Source of the DNA: JBDHRG01 sp039807445
GTDB taxonomy: Bacteria > Pseudomonadota > Gammaproteobacteria > Competibacterales > Competibacteraceae
NCBI GenBank assembly: GCA_039807445.1
Contig: JBDHRG010000105.1
Span: 1 to 14,473, forward strand
Length of the DNA: 14,473 nucleotides
Direction of reading: 5' to 3'
The notes under the pieces are model-generated. The model was not told where the DNA came from. It saw nothing but the letters and a program-made list of their open reading frames with translations, and did no database searches. Positions 8,890-14,473 of this stretch are shown piece after piece; the first letter of the stretch is position 1, and each line of letters begins with the position of its first letter. Both the position numbers and the translations under genes were made by a program.

Positions 8890-8902
8890 GATCAAAAACG
8901 TG
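8890..8902 (+). promoter_or_regulatory. IHF-like site beside the small-gene promoter
   Basis: GATCAAAAACGTG matches 7 of the 9 specified bases of WATCAA-N4-TTR. It lies between the GlrR-type sites and the -24 element, although unusually close to the promoter. It is weaker than the match upstream of glrK. Confidence 0.35.
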
Positions 8903-8959
8903 AATCACTGTGTCTTCCGGGTCTTTCGGCGCGTACCGGTCGATTTTCGGACATGTTTT

Positions 8960-8977
8960 TGTCGCCCTGCTGCGACA
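8960..8977 (-). promoter_or_regulatory. Candidate GlrR binding site, promoter-proximal
   Basis: TGTCGCCCTGCTGCGACA (+ strand) is a perfect TGTC-N10-GACA site with 6-bp arms. It lies about 102-119 bp upstream of the predicted sigma54 start of the small gene. The flanking CGTGAGCG (8979-8986) is repeated beside the second site (9046-9053), so the two sites form an extended direct repeat with centres 65 bp apart. Confidence 0.78.
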
Positions 8978-9024
8978 GCGTGAGCGTCGTTTCACCCAAG
9001 CGGCTGATTTTACAGACAACAGCC

Positions 9025-9042
9025 TGTCGCCTGTCGGCGACA
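9025..9042 (-). promoter_or_regulatory. Candidate GlrR binding site, distal
   Basis: TGTCGCCTGTCGGCGACA (+ strand) is a perfect TGTC-N10-GACA site and the exact reverse complement of the site at 5220-5237. It lies about 167-184 bp upstream of the small gene's predicted start. It also ends only 43 bp before the tolQ -10 box, so it could influence the tol operon. Confidence 0.8.
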
Positions 9043-9082
9043 GAGCGTGAGCGATGCGTTGTCGGCCGCGTTGCGGCGGCTG

Positions 9083-9091
9083 TGTTAGAAT
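9083..9091 (+). promoter_or_regulatory. Putative tolQ promoter, extended -10 type
   Basis: TG-T-TAGAAT forms an extended -10 element (TAGAAT 9086-9091, 5 of 6 matches to TATAAT). No good -35 box occurs at 16-18 bp, which an extended -10 can tolerate. Start of transcription would be near 9098, leaving a long leader before tolQ. Confidence 0.5.
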
Positions 9092-9231
9092 CCTGTGCTG
9101 CATTCAGCGCGCCGCCCCTGGGGCGTTTCCTTCGCGATCCCCGCCGCCCGCAAGCGCTTCCCGACGAGGCGCAGGCCGATCCTCGCGTCAGCGGTGGCTG
9201 CGGTCCGGGCACGGCGCGCATCGATCGATGT

Positions 9232-9248
9232 CCGCGGCGATCCCGCGG
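9232..9248 (+). other. Hairpin just upstream of the tolQ ribosome binding site
   Basis: Two CCGCGG copies (9232-9237 and 9243-9248) can pair around a 5-nt loop. The hairpin ends 7 bp before GGAGA (9256-9260). It could tune translation of tolQ, but no alternative structure is evident. Confidence 0.35.
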
Positions 9249-9265
9249 GCGTGACGGAGACTTCG

Positions 9266-9970
9266 GTGACCGCGCAGATGTCCTTTTCGCACCTGATCCT
9301 GGGCGCCAGCACGGTGGTCCAGCTGGTGATGCTGATCCTGCTGCTGATCTCGCTGGCTTCCTGGACCGTGATCTTCAAGAAGCGGCTCGGCCTGACCCAG
9401 GCGCGCAAGGAGGCCGACGCCTTCGAGGACGACTTCTGGTCCGGAATCGACCTGGCCGCGCTCTACACCCGCATCAGCCGCCGCGAGGAGGGCGCCAGCG
9501 GCATGGAGGCGATTTTCCTCGCCGGCTTCCAGGAGTTTCTGCGGCTACGTGCGCAGCCGACGGTCGAGCCCGAGTCGGTGGTCGCCGGCAGCCAGCGAGC
9601 GATGCGCGCGGCGATGACGCGCGAGATCGACGAGCTCGAACTGGCGATGCCGGTGCTCGCGACCGCCGGCTCGGCCAGCCCCTACATCGGCCTGTTCGGC
9701 ACGGTGTGGGGCATCATGAACGCCTTCATGGCGATCGGCGCCGAGAAGCAGGTGACGCTGGCCAAGGTCGCGCCGCCGATCGCCGAGTCGCTGATCGCGA
9801 CCGCGATCGGCCTGTTCGCGGCGATCCCGGCGGTGATCGCGTACAACCGCTACTCGAACGAGGTCGACCGCCTGGTCAACCGCTACGACACCTTCGTCGA
9901 GGAGTTCTCCAACATCCTGCAGCGCCAGGCGCACAGCCTGCGCAAGGCCCAGGCCGACGCCCATGGCTAG
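9266..9970 (+). CDS. tolQ: Tol-Pal system proton-motor subunit TolQ
   Basis: The product is 234 residues from GTG 9266, which has GGAGA five bases upstream. ATG 9278 (230 residues, MSFSHLILGAS) is the alternative start. It is an MotA/TolQ/ExbB-type inner-membrane protein with an N-terminal membrane helix (STVVQLVMLILLLISLASW), a cytoplasmic domain and two C-terminal helices. These contain the conserved SPYIGLFGTVWGIMNAF and IAESLIATAIGLFAAIPA blocks. With TolR it forms the channel that couples proton flow to TolA movement. The promoter region is shared with the divergent small gene. ybgC, which usually precedes tolQ, is absent. Confidence 0.96.
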   Translation: MTAQMSFSHLILGASTVVQLVMLILLLISLASWTVIFKKRLGLTQARKEADAFEDDFWSGIDLAALYTRISRREEGASGMEAIFLAGFQEFLRLRAQPTVEPESVVAGSQRAMRAAMTREIDELELAMPVLATAGSASPYIGLFGTVWGIMNAFMAIGAEKQVTLAKVAPPIAESLIATAIGLFAAIPAVIAYNRYSNEVDRLVNRYDTFVEEFSNILQRQAHSLRKAQADAHG

Positions 9971-10412
9971 ACGCAGCTCGCGCAAGCGCGCGGTGTCGGA
10001 GATCAACATGGTGCCCTTCATCGACGTGATGCTGGTGTTGCTGATCATCTTCATGGTCGCCGCACCACTGATCCAGCAGGGCATCGAGATCGACTTGCCC
10101 AAGGCGAGCGCCGACCCGGTCGAGCCCGATCCGAAGGGCGTCCGAGTCGTGCTGTCGATCGACCGCGAGGGCAGGATGTTCCTCGACGTGGGCTCCGATG
10201 CCGTCGATCCGCGCGCGCCGCTGTCCGAGCCCGAGCTGTTCAACACCGCCGCGGCGGCGATCGGGCTGGCGCAGCAGGGGAACAGACCGCTGTCGGTGCT
10301 GGTCAAGGCCGACCGCAGCGTCGACTACGGCCGCGTGGTCAAGGGCATGGTGCTGCTGAAGCAGGCCGGCGCGCCCAAGGTCGGGCTGTCGACCGATCCG
10401 GGCGAGGGCTGA
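9963..10412 (+). CDS. tolR: Tol-Pal system subunit TolR
   Basis: The product is 149 residues, overlapping tolQ by 8 nt. A short basic N-terminus leads into EINMVPFIDVMLVLLIIFMV, the single membrane helix, with the proton-translocating Asp at residue 21. An ExbD/TolR periplasmic domain follows (SVLVKADRSVDYGRVVKGMVLLKQAG). TolR dimers sit inside the TolQ ring and are essential for energising TolA. Length and motifs are typical of the family, and nothing looks broken. Confidence 0.96.
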   Translation: MARRSSRKRAVSEINMVPFIDVMLVLLIIFMVAAPLIQQGIEIDLPKASADPVEPDPKGVRVVLSIDREGRMFLDVGSDAVDPRAPLSEPELFNTAAAAIGLAQQGNRPLSVLVKADRSVDYGRVVKGMVLLKQAGAPKVGLSTDPGEG

Positions 10413-10417
10413 GGCCG

Positions 10418-11665
10418 ATGCAGCGCAAGCCATCCCCCCGCCGCCGTCACAACGCCAAGTCGACCGCGCTCGCGCTGGCGCTGCACGCGGCGATCGCCGG
10501 CCTGCTCGCGTTCACGCTGGGTCCGAAGGTGCTCGAGAGCGCCGGCGGCGGCCAGCCGGGCGAGACGATCGAGGTCGAGCCGGTCGAGGCGGTGCAGGCG
10601 ACCGTGGTCGACTCGGCGCAGATCGAGGCGGCGCAGAAGAAGCTGCTCGAGGCCGAGCAGCGCAAGCGCGATGCCGAGGCGGTGCGCCAGCGCAAGCTCG
10701 AGCAGGCCGCTGCCGCCGCCGAAGACAAGCGCCACCTGGAGGAGCAGCGGATCAAGGAGATCCAGCGCCGCCAGGCCGAGGAGCAGAAGCGCCAGGAAGA
10801 GGCGCGGGCGAAGGCCGAGGCCGAAGAGCGCAAGGCCGCCGAGGCGCGCAAGCTGGCCGAAGCCGAGCAGCGCAAGGCCGAAGCCGAAGCGCGCAAGGCG
10901 AGCGAAGCCAGGGCCAGGGCCGAGGAAGCGGCCACGCTGGCCAGGGCGGCCGAGGCGCAGCGCGCGGCCGAGGAAAAGAAGGCCGCCGAGGCCAAGGCCA
11001 GGGCGGACGCCGAAGCCAAGGCCCGCGCCGAGGCGGCGAAGAAGGCCGAGGCCGACAGGAAGCGTCAGGAAGAGGAAAAAAAAAAGCTAGCGCAAGCCGA
11101 GGCGGCCAAGGCTGAAGCCGAGGCCAGGGCCAAGGCCAAGGCCAAGGCGGACGCCGAGGCGAAGAAGAAGGCTGAAGCCGACGCCAAGGCCAAGACGGAC
11201 GCCGAGGCGAAGAAGAAAGCCGAGGCAGAGGCCAGGGCGAAGGCCGAGGCGGCAGCGAAGGCCAAGGCCGAGGCCGAGGCGGACGCCAGGGCCAAAGCCG
11301 AAGCCGCCGCGGCGAAGGCCGAGGCGGCGAAGAAAGCGCTGGCCGAGGCGCTGGCGCGCGAGGCGCAGGCGCGCAGCCTCGCCGACGAGATCGCGCGCCA
11401 CGGCGCCTTGATCCGCCGTGCGGTCGAGGCGCGCTGGCTGCTGCCGCAGGGCAGCCGCGAGGGGCTGTCGTGCGAGCTCGGCATCACGCTCGCCGCCGAC
11501 GGCTCGGTGCTGGACGTGAAGATCAGCCGCAGCAGCGGCGACGACGCCTTCGACGGCTCGGCGATCGCTGCCGTGAACAAGGCTTCGCCCTTGCCGATGC
11601 CGTCGAGCGCCGACGTCGCCGCCAGGTTCCGCAGCTTCAAGTTCGTGTTCAAACCAGGAGACTGA
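10418..11665 (+). CDS. tolA: Tol-Pal system protein TolA
   Basis: The product is 415 residues. Domain I is a cytoplasmic basic tail plus membrane helix (about 15-35, with the conserved His23). Domain II (about 65-318) is a very long Ala/Lys/Glu/Arg-rich helix, containing a 22-nt direct repeat (11148-11169 and 11196-11217). Domain III (about 320-415) is the TolB/Pal-contacting domain, with the ADGSVLDVKISRSSGDDAFD core and an RFRSFKFVF end. Only one Cys (LSCELGI) is present, so the domain-III disulfide of E. coli TolA is absent. TolA spans the periplasm and is pulled by TolQR. It starts 5 bp after tolR. An A10 run at 11076-11085 is a potential slippage site. Confidence 0.93.
   Translation: MQRKPSPRRRHNAKSTALALALHAAIAGLLAFTLGPKVLESAGGGQPGETIEVEPVEAVQATVVDSAQIEAAQKKLLEAEQRKRDAEAVRQRKLEQAAAAAEDKRHLEEQRIKEIQRRQAEEQKRQEEARAKAEAEERKAAEARKLAEAEQRKAEAEARKASEARARAEEAATLARAAEAQRAAEEKKAAEAKARADAEAKARAEAAKKAEADRKRQEEEKKKLAQAEAAKAEAEARAKAKAKADAEAKKKAEADAKAKTDAEAKKKAEAEARAKAEAAAKAKAEAEADARAKAEAAAAKAEAAKKALAEALAREAQARSLADEIARHGALIRRAVEARWLLPQGSREGLSCELGITLAADGSVLDVKISRSSGDDAFDGSAIAAVNKASPLPMPSSADVAARFRSFKFVFKPGD
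11067..11086 (+). other. A10 slippery tract with upstream Shine-Dalgarno-like purines in tolA
   Basis: Ten A residues (11076-11085) followed by G encode Glu-Lys-Lys-Lys and include the heptamer A-AAA-AAG, the same type as the dnaX frameshift site. AGGAAGAGG (11067-11075) just upstream resembles a stimulatory Shine-Dalgarno sequence. Loss of one A gives an immediate TAG after about 223 residues. A -1 ribosomal shift, or one extra A, reaches TGA after about 232 residues. Either product would lack domain III. Confidence 0.5.
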
Positions 11666-11667
11666 CC

Positions 11668-12951
11668 TTGAGAACGCTGGTCCGCGCCGCGCAGCAGCTG
11701 CTGCTGCTGACCTTGCTGCTCGCCACGGGGAGCGCCCGCGCCGAAGAGCTGACGATCCAGATCACCAAGGGCGTCGAGGGCGCGCAGCCGATCGCCATCG
11801 TGCCGTTCGGCGGCAACGCCGGCCTGCCCGAAGACATCGCCGCGATCGTCGCCAACGACCTCCAGCGCAGCGGGCGCTTCGCGCCGCTGAAGCCGAGCCA
11901 GTTCGTCGACCGGCCGACCGATTTCGGCCAGATCAACTTCGGCAACTGGCGCGCGCTGTCGGTCAACCACCTCGCCGTCGGCCAGGTGCGCCCGGGCCCC
12001 GCCGGCTATGTGGTGCAGTTCCAGCTCGCCGACGTGTTCCAGGGCGGGCAGCTGCTCGGCTACTCGTTCAACGTCAAGCCGAACGAGCTCAGGCGCATCG
12101 CGCACCACATCGCCGACCTGATCTACGAAAAGCTGACCGGCGAAAAGGGCGTGTTCGGCACGCGCATCGCCTATGTCACCGCGCGCGGCGAGTCGTACGC
12201 GCTGATCGTCGCCGACTACGACGGCTACGGCGCGCAGACGGTGCTGCGCTCGCAGCGCCCGATCATGTCGCCGGCCTGGTCGCCGGACGGCTCGAAGCTC
12301 GCCTACGTCTCGTTCGAGACGCGCAGCTCGCAGATCATCGTGCAGGACGTCTACACCGGCGCGCGCCAGAGCATCTCGGCTTCACCCGGGATCAACGGCG
12401 CGCCGAGCTGGTCGCCCGACGGCCGCCGGCTGGCGTTGACGCTGTCGAAGGACGGCAACCCCGAGATCTACAGCTACGACCTCGGCAGCCGCGCGCTGGC
12501 GCGTCTGACCAGCTCGAGCGCGATCGACACCGAGGCGGCCTGGTCGCCCGACGGCGGCACGATCGTGTTCACCTCCGACCGCGGCGGCAGCCCGCAGCTG
12601 TACCGGATGCCGGCCTCGGGCGGCAGCGCCGAGCGCATCAGCTTCGCGGGCAACTACAACGCGCGCCCGAGCTGGTCGCCCGACGGCAAGCTCGCGTTGA
12701 TGACCCGCAACGGCAGCGGTTTCCGCATCGCGGTGATGGACCCGCGCACCCGTCAGACGCGGATTTTGACCGACGGCCCTTACGACGAGTCGCCGACCTT
12801 CGCCCCGAATGGCAGCATGGTGATGTACGCCGCGCAGCGCGGCGGTCGCGGCGTGCTGTCGGTGGTGTCGGTCGACGGCCGCGTGCAGCAGAATCTGCTC
12901 TCGCAGGAGGGCGATGTGCGCGAACCGGCCTGGTCGCCGGCCGCGCGTTGA
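11668..12951 (+). CDS. tolB: Tol-Pal system periplasmic beta-propeller protein TolB
   Basis: The product is 427 residues, normal for TolB, starting at a rare TTG with a good AGGAG at 11656-11660. A signal peptide of about 25 residues ends ATGSARA before EELTIQITKG. The N-terminal domain (about 26-160) precedes a six-bladed propeller marked by repeats: AWSPDGSKLAYVS, SWSPDGRRLALT, AWSPDGGTIVFTS, SWSPDGKLALMT, TFAPNGSMVMYA and AWSPAAR. TolB shuttles between Pal and TolA in the periplasm and controls release of Pal from peptidoglycan. It lies 2 bp after the tolA stop. Confidence 0.96.
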   Translation: MRTLVRAAQQLLLLTLLLATGSARAEELTIQITKGVEGAQPIAIVPFGGNAGLPEDIAAIVANDLQRSGRFAPLKPSQFVDRPTDFGQINFGNWRALSVNHLAVGQVRPGPAGYVVQFQLADVFQGGQLLGYSFNVKPNELRRIAHHIADLIYEKLTGEKGVFGTRIAYVTARGESYALIVADYDGYGAQTVLRSQRPIMSPAWSPDGSKLAYVSFETRSSQIIVQDVYTGARQSISASPGINGAPSWSPDGRRLALTLSKDGNPEIYSYDLGSRALARLTSSSAIDTEAAWSPDGGTIVFTSDRGGSPQLYRMPASGGSAERISFAGNYNARPSWSPDGKLALMTRNGSGFRIAVMDPRTRQTRILTDGPYDESPTFAPNGSMVMYAAQRGGRGVLSVVSVDGRVQQNLLSQEGDVREPAWSPAAR

Positions 12952-12988
12952 CCACAACCCTACCCGGACGAACCAAGGAATCCGATCG

Positions 12989-13522
12989 ATGAACACCCTG
13001 CTGAAGACTCTCGCCTTGGCCTCGTCGCTGGCCCTGCTCGGCGGCTGCGCCTCGAGCGGCGGCACCGGCGGTGACGGCACCGGTACCGGTACCGGCACCG
13101 ATGCCTACGGTGCCAGCGGCGGCAGCGTCTGGGGCAACGGCCGTGGCGGCGCCGGGGCTGGTGGCGCCGGCGGCGTCGGCGGCCCCGAAGCCAGCCTCGA
13201 GCAGCGCGTGGTCTACTTCGACTTCGACAGCGCCGACATCCGCGCCGACTCGCGCACGATCGTCGACGCCAACGCCCAGTACCTGAAGCAGAACCCGGGC
13301 GCGGCGACGATCCTCGAGGGACACACCGACGAGCGCGGCTCGCGCGAGTACAACATCGCGCTGGGCGAGCGCCGCGGCACCGCGGTGCGCCGCGCGATGG
13401 AGGGGATGGGCGTCAATCCGCAGCAGCTGCGCGTGGTCAGCTACGGCAAGGAGCGCCCGGCGGTCGCCGGCCACGACGAAGCCGCCTACTCGCAGAACCG
13501 CCGCGTCGAGATCGCGTACTGA
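12989..13522 (+). CDS. pal: Peptidoglycan-associated lipoprotein Pal
   Basis: The product is 177 residues. MNTLLKTLALASSLALLGGC is a lipoprotein signal with Cys20 as the lipidation site. A long Gly/Thr/Ser/Ala-poor-complexity linker follows (about 21-70, including a GTGTGTG run encoded by a 6-bp repeat). The OmpA-like domain starts at YFDFDSADI and contains EGHTDERGSREYNIALGERR, the diaminopimelate-binding region, and ends QNRRVEIAY. Pal anchors the outer membrane to peptidoglycan and is repositioned by TolB/TolA at division. AAGGA at 12974-12978 serves the ATG. It is 37 bp after tolB, as is usual. Confidence 0.96.
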   Translation: MNTLLKTLALASSLALLGGCASSGGTGGDGTGTGTGTDAYGASGGSVWGNGRGGAGAGGAGGVGGPEASLEQRVVYFDFDSADIRADSRTIVDANAQYLKQNPGAATILEGHTDERGSREYNIALGERRGTAVRRAMEGMGVNPQQLRVVSYGKERPAVAGHDEAAYSQNRRVEIAY

Positions 13523-13545
13523 TCGCCGCAAGGCATCCCAAATAT

Positions 13546-13574
13546 TCCCTCCCCCGCTCTCGCGGAGGGAGGGG
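13546..13574 (+). repeat. Long hairpin after pal (REP-like candidate)
   Basis: A C-rich arm (13546-13557) pairs with a G-rich arm (13562-13574) over 12 positions. One A is bulged, the outermost pair is a wobble, and the loop is TCTC. No T-tract follows. Hairpins of this CCCTCCC...GGGAGGG type are often dispersed between genes in GC-rich proteobacteria. Whether this one recurs elsewhere cannot be seen here. Confidence 0.6.
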
Positions 13575-13582
13575 ATGACCAG

Positions 13583-13601
13583 CGGCCGAGTCCCTCGGCC
13601 G
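13583..13601 (+). other. Second hairpin just upstream of cpoB
   Basis: CGGCCGAG (13583-13590) pairs perfectly with CTCGGCCG (13594-13601) around a 3-nt loop, 17 bp before the cpoB start. With the preceding hairpin it could cut cpoB expression relative to pal, or stabilise the pal mRNA. Confidence 0.5.
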
Positions 13602-13618
13602 AGCCGAGCGACAGACTG

Positions 13619-14269
13619 ATGAACTTCCGTGTCTGCCTCATCGCCGCCGCGCTCGGCGCCGCGGCGCTGCCGGTGGCCGCGCAGCAGCGCGCGCCGGACA
13701 ATTCCCTGCTGTACGAGCTGCTGCAGCGCCTCGACCAGCTCGAGGACGAGGTGCGCCAACTGCGCGGCGACCTCGAGGTGCAGCGCTACCGCCTCGACGA
13801 GGCGCTCGCGGCGCAGGGCCAGGCGCGCCTGGCGGCCCCCGCAGCACCCGCGCCGACGCCTGCCCCGGCGGCGCCTGCCGCGGCACCGCAGCCGGCGGGT
13901 GGCCAGGCGGCGTACGAGACAGCGCTCGGACTGTTGCGCGATGGCCGCTACGACGAAGCCGCGTCGGCGCTGGCCGACTTCGCCCGCCGCAACCCGGCCA
14001 GCCCGCTGGCCGGAAACGCGCTGTACTGGCTGGGCGAGTCGCACTACGTGCGCGGCGACTACGGCCGCGCGCGCGACGCCTTCATCCAGCTCGGCGCCAA
14101 CTACCCCAACAACGACAAGGTCCCCGACGCGCTGCTGAAGCTCGGCTACTGCTACGAGTCGCTCGGCGACGCCGCCAAGGCGCGCGAGGTGCTGCGCAAA
14201 CTCACGCAGGCTTACCCGGGTTCGCAGGCGGCCGCACAGGCGGAGAAGCGGCTGCAGCAGATGCGCTGA
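13619..14269 (+). CDS. cpoB: Cell division coordinator CpoB (YbgF), tetratricopeptide protein
   Basis: The product is 216 residues, somewhat short for the family. A signal peptide ends LPVAA before QQRAPDNS. Next come a coiled-coil segment (LLYELLQRLDQLEDEVRQL), an Ala/Pro linker (about 70-98) and a tetratricopeptide domain with about three repeats (YETALGLLRDGRYDEA, ALYWLGESHYVRGDYGRA, LLKLGYCYESLGDAAKA). In E. coli CpoB binds TolA and PBP1B in the periplasm and coordinates peptidoglycan synthesis with outer-membrane constriction. The Shine-Dalgarno sequence before the ATG is weak, and two hairpins separate it from pal. Confidence 0.93.
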   Translation: MNFRVCLIAAALGAAALPVAAQQRAPDNSLLYELLQRLDQLEDEVRQLRGDLEVQRYRLDEALAAQGQARLAAPAAPAPTPAPAAPAAAPQPAGGQAAYETALGLLRDGRYDEAASALADFARRNPASPLAGNALYWLGESHYVRGDYGRARDAFIQLGANYPNNDKVPDALLKLGYCYESLGDAAKAREVLRKLTQAYPGSQAAAQAEKRLQQMR

Positions 14270-14281
14270 GGCGGAACAAGG

Positions 14282-14310
14282 TTGGCGCACCCGGCGCTTT
14301 GCGCTATAGT
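14282..14310 (+). promoter_or_regulatory. Sigma70 promoter of tRNA-Lys
   Basis: TTGGCG (14282-14287) and TATAGT (14305-14310) are separated by exactly 17 bp. The sequence after the -10 is very GC-rich (GCGCCGCCGCGCG), the kind of discriminator seen in stringently controlled stable-RNA promoters. Start would be near 14317, leaving a short 5' leader to be processed. Confidence 0.8.
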
Positions 14311-14344
14311 GCGCCGCCGCGCGTTACCGCGCAGGGCTCCCCGC

Positions 14345-14419
14345 GGGGTGGTAGCTCAATGGCAGAGCAAAGGCCTTTTAAGCCTGAGGCTGTGGGTTCG
14401 AGTCCCACCCGCCCCACCA
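14345..14419 (+). tRNA. tRNA-Lys (anticodon TTT)
   Basis: The 75-nt cloverleaf includes encoded CCA (14417-14419). The acceptor arm is GGGGTGG with CCGCCCC (one G-U pair) and the D stem is GCTC/GAGC. The anticodon loop CTTTTAA has TTT at 34-36. The variable loop is AGGCT, and the T arm is GTGGG-TTCGAGT-CCCAC. The top anticodon-stem pair 27-43 is A/G, a mismatch. All other stems pair. Lys tRNA after cpoB is a common gammaproteobacterial neighbour arrangement. Confidence 0.96.
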
Positions 14420-14424
14420 AATTG

Positions 14425-14457
14425 AAGGGCTCGGATATTCTCCGGGCCCTTTTTCTT
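14425..14457 (+). terminator. Intrinsic terminator after tRNA-Lys
   Basis: Bases 14425-14435 pair with 14441-14451 (11 bp, one G-T wobble) around the loop TATTC. T-rich TTTTTCTT overlaps and follows the stem (14450-14457). It sits 5 bp after the tRNA CCA end. Confidence 0.93.
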
Positions 14458-14473
14458 GCCTGAAATTCCCGCG

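Larger units (their letters stand above)
8829..9265. other. Divergent regulatory region between the small gene and tolQ
   Basis: This 437-bp stretch has no convincing gene and its small gene-proximal part is more AT-rich than the surroundings. It holds the - strand sigma54 promoter, an IHF-like site, two GlrR-type sites, the tolQ extended -10 promoter and a GC-rich tolQ leader of about 168 nt. The frame of tolQ is open back to 9095, but the upstream part has no TolQ-like character. Confidence 0.7.

Noticed and set aside
8572..8895. 107-codon - strand frame overlapping the small gene
   Set aside because: It would start upstream of the predicted sigma54 transcription start and lacks a Shine-Dalgarno sequence and protein-like composition. 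The 70-codon frame fits the promoter, leader and terminator.
9064..9077. GG-N10-GC match facing tolQ as a sigma54 promoter
   Set aside because: Only the GG and GC spacing fits. The -24 element lacks TGGCAC character, and such matches are common in GC-rich DNA.
13071..13110. Short GGTACC-type repeats in pal as a mobile or CRISPR element
   Set aside because: They are in-frame codons for the Gly/Thr linker of Pal, a low-complexity tether, not an independent element.
12638..14290. 550-codon open frame on the - strand across tolB, pal and cpoB
   Set aside because: It is antisense to three well-supported genes. Long open frames opposite GC-rich genes are expected, and the translation is Arg/Ala/Gly-rich without any domain.

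Overview
The window is a GC-rich (roughly 70 %) chromosomal segment of a Gram-negative proteobacterium. The gene order yebC-ruvC-ruvA-ruvB-tolQ-tolR-tolA-tolB-pal-cpoB-tRNA-Lys is the classic gammaproteobacterial arrangement. A Rhodocyclales-type betaproteobacterium cannot be excluded from sequence alone. All main genes are on the + strand except one small gene. Base composition looks uniform, and I see no insertion sequence, phage, CRISPR array or integrase.

Layout: (1) 3-260, the C-terminal end of an alpha/beta-hydrolase (lipase-like) gene. (2) 340-5263, yebC and the Holliday-junction genes ruvC, ruvA and ruvB. A translationally coupled nucleoside hydrolase and ribokinase-like kinase pair is inserted between ruvA and ruvB. 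(3) 5392-8535, a GlrK/QseG/GlrR (QseE/QseG/QseF)-type signalling operon: membrane histidine kinase, tiny coiled-coil lipoprotein and sigma54-dependent response regulator. (4) 8616-8828 on the - strand, a 70-residue exported or membrane-anchored protein of unknown function with its own terminator. (5) 9266-14269, the Tol-Pal envelope machine tolQ-tolR-tolA-tolB-pal-cpoB. (6) 14345-14419, tRNA-Lys(UUU) with a good promoter and terminator.

The most striking result is a self-contained regulatory circuit around the GlrR-type regulator. Three 18-bp sites, TGTCGC-N6-GCGACA, fit the TGTC-N10-GACA operator known for enterobacterial GlrR. They occur at 5220-5237 (inside the 3' end of ruvB, upstream of the kinase gene) and at 8960-8977 and 9025-9042 (upstream of the small - strand gene). 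The 5220 and 9025 sites are exact reverse complements of each other. Each cluster is followed at the expected distance by a -24/-12 (sigma54) promoter with exact GG-N10-GC spacing: 5348-5363 firing into the kinase operon, and 8867-8885 (- strand) firing into the small gene. IHF-like sites lie between or next to these elements. I infer that phosphorylated GlrR activates its own operon and the small envelope-protein gene, next to the tol-pal operon. The small protein is therefore a candidate effector or feedback component of a cell-envelope stress response.

Other oddities are two different 7-bp tandem-repeat loci (upstream of ruvC and upstream of the lipoprotein gene), an A10 slippery tract in tolA, paired hairpins between pal and cpoB, and the absence of ybgC before tolQ and of queE/queC after cpoB.
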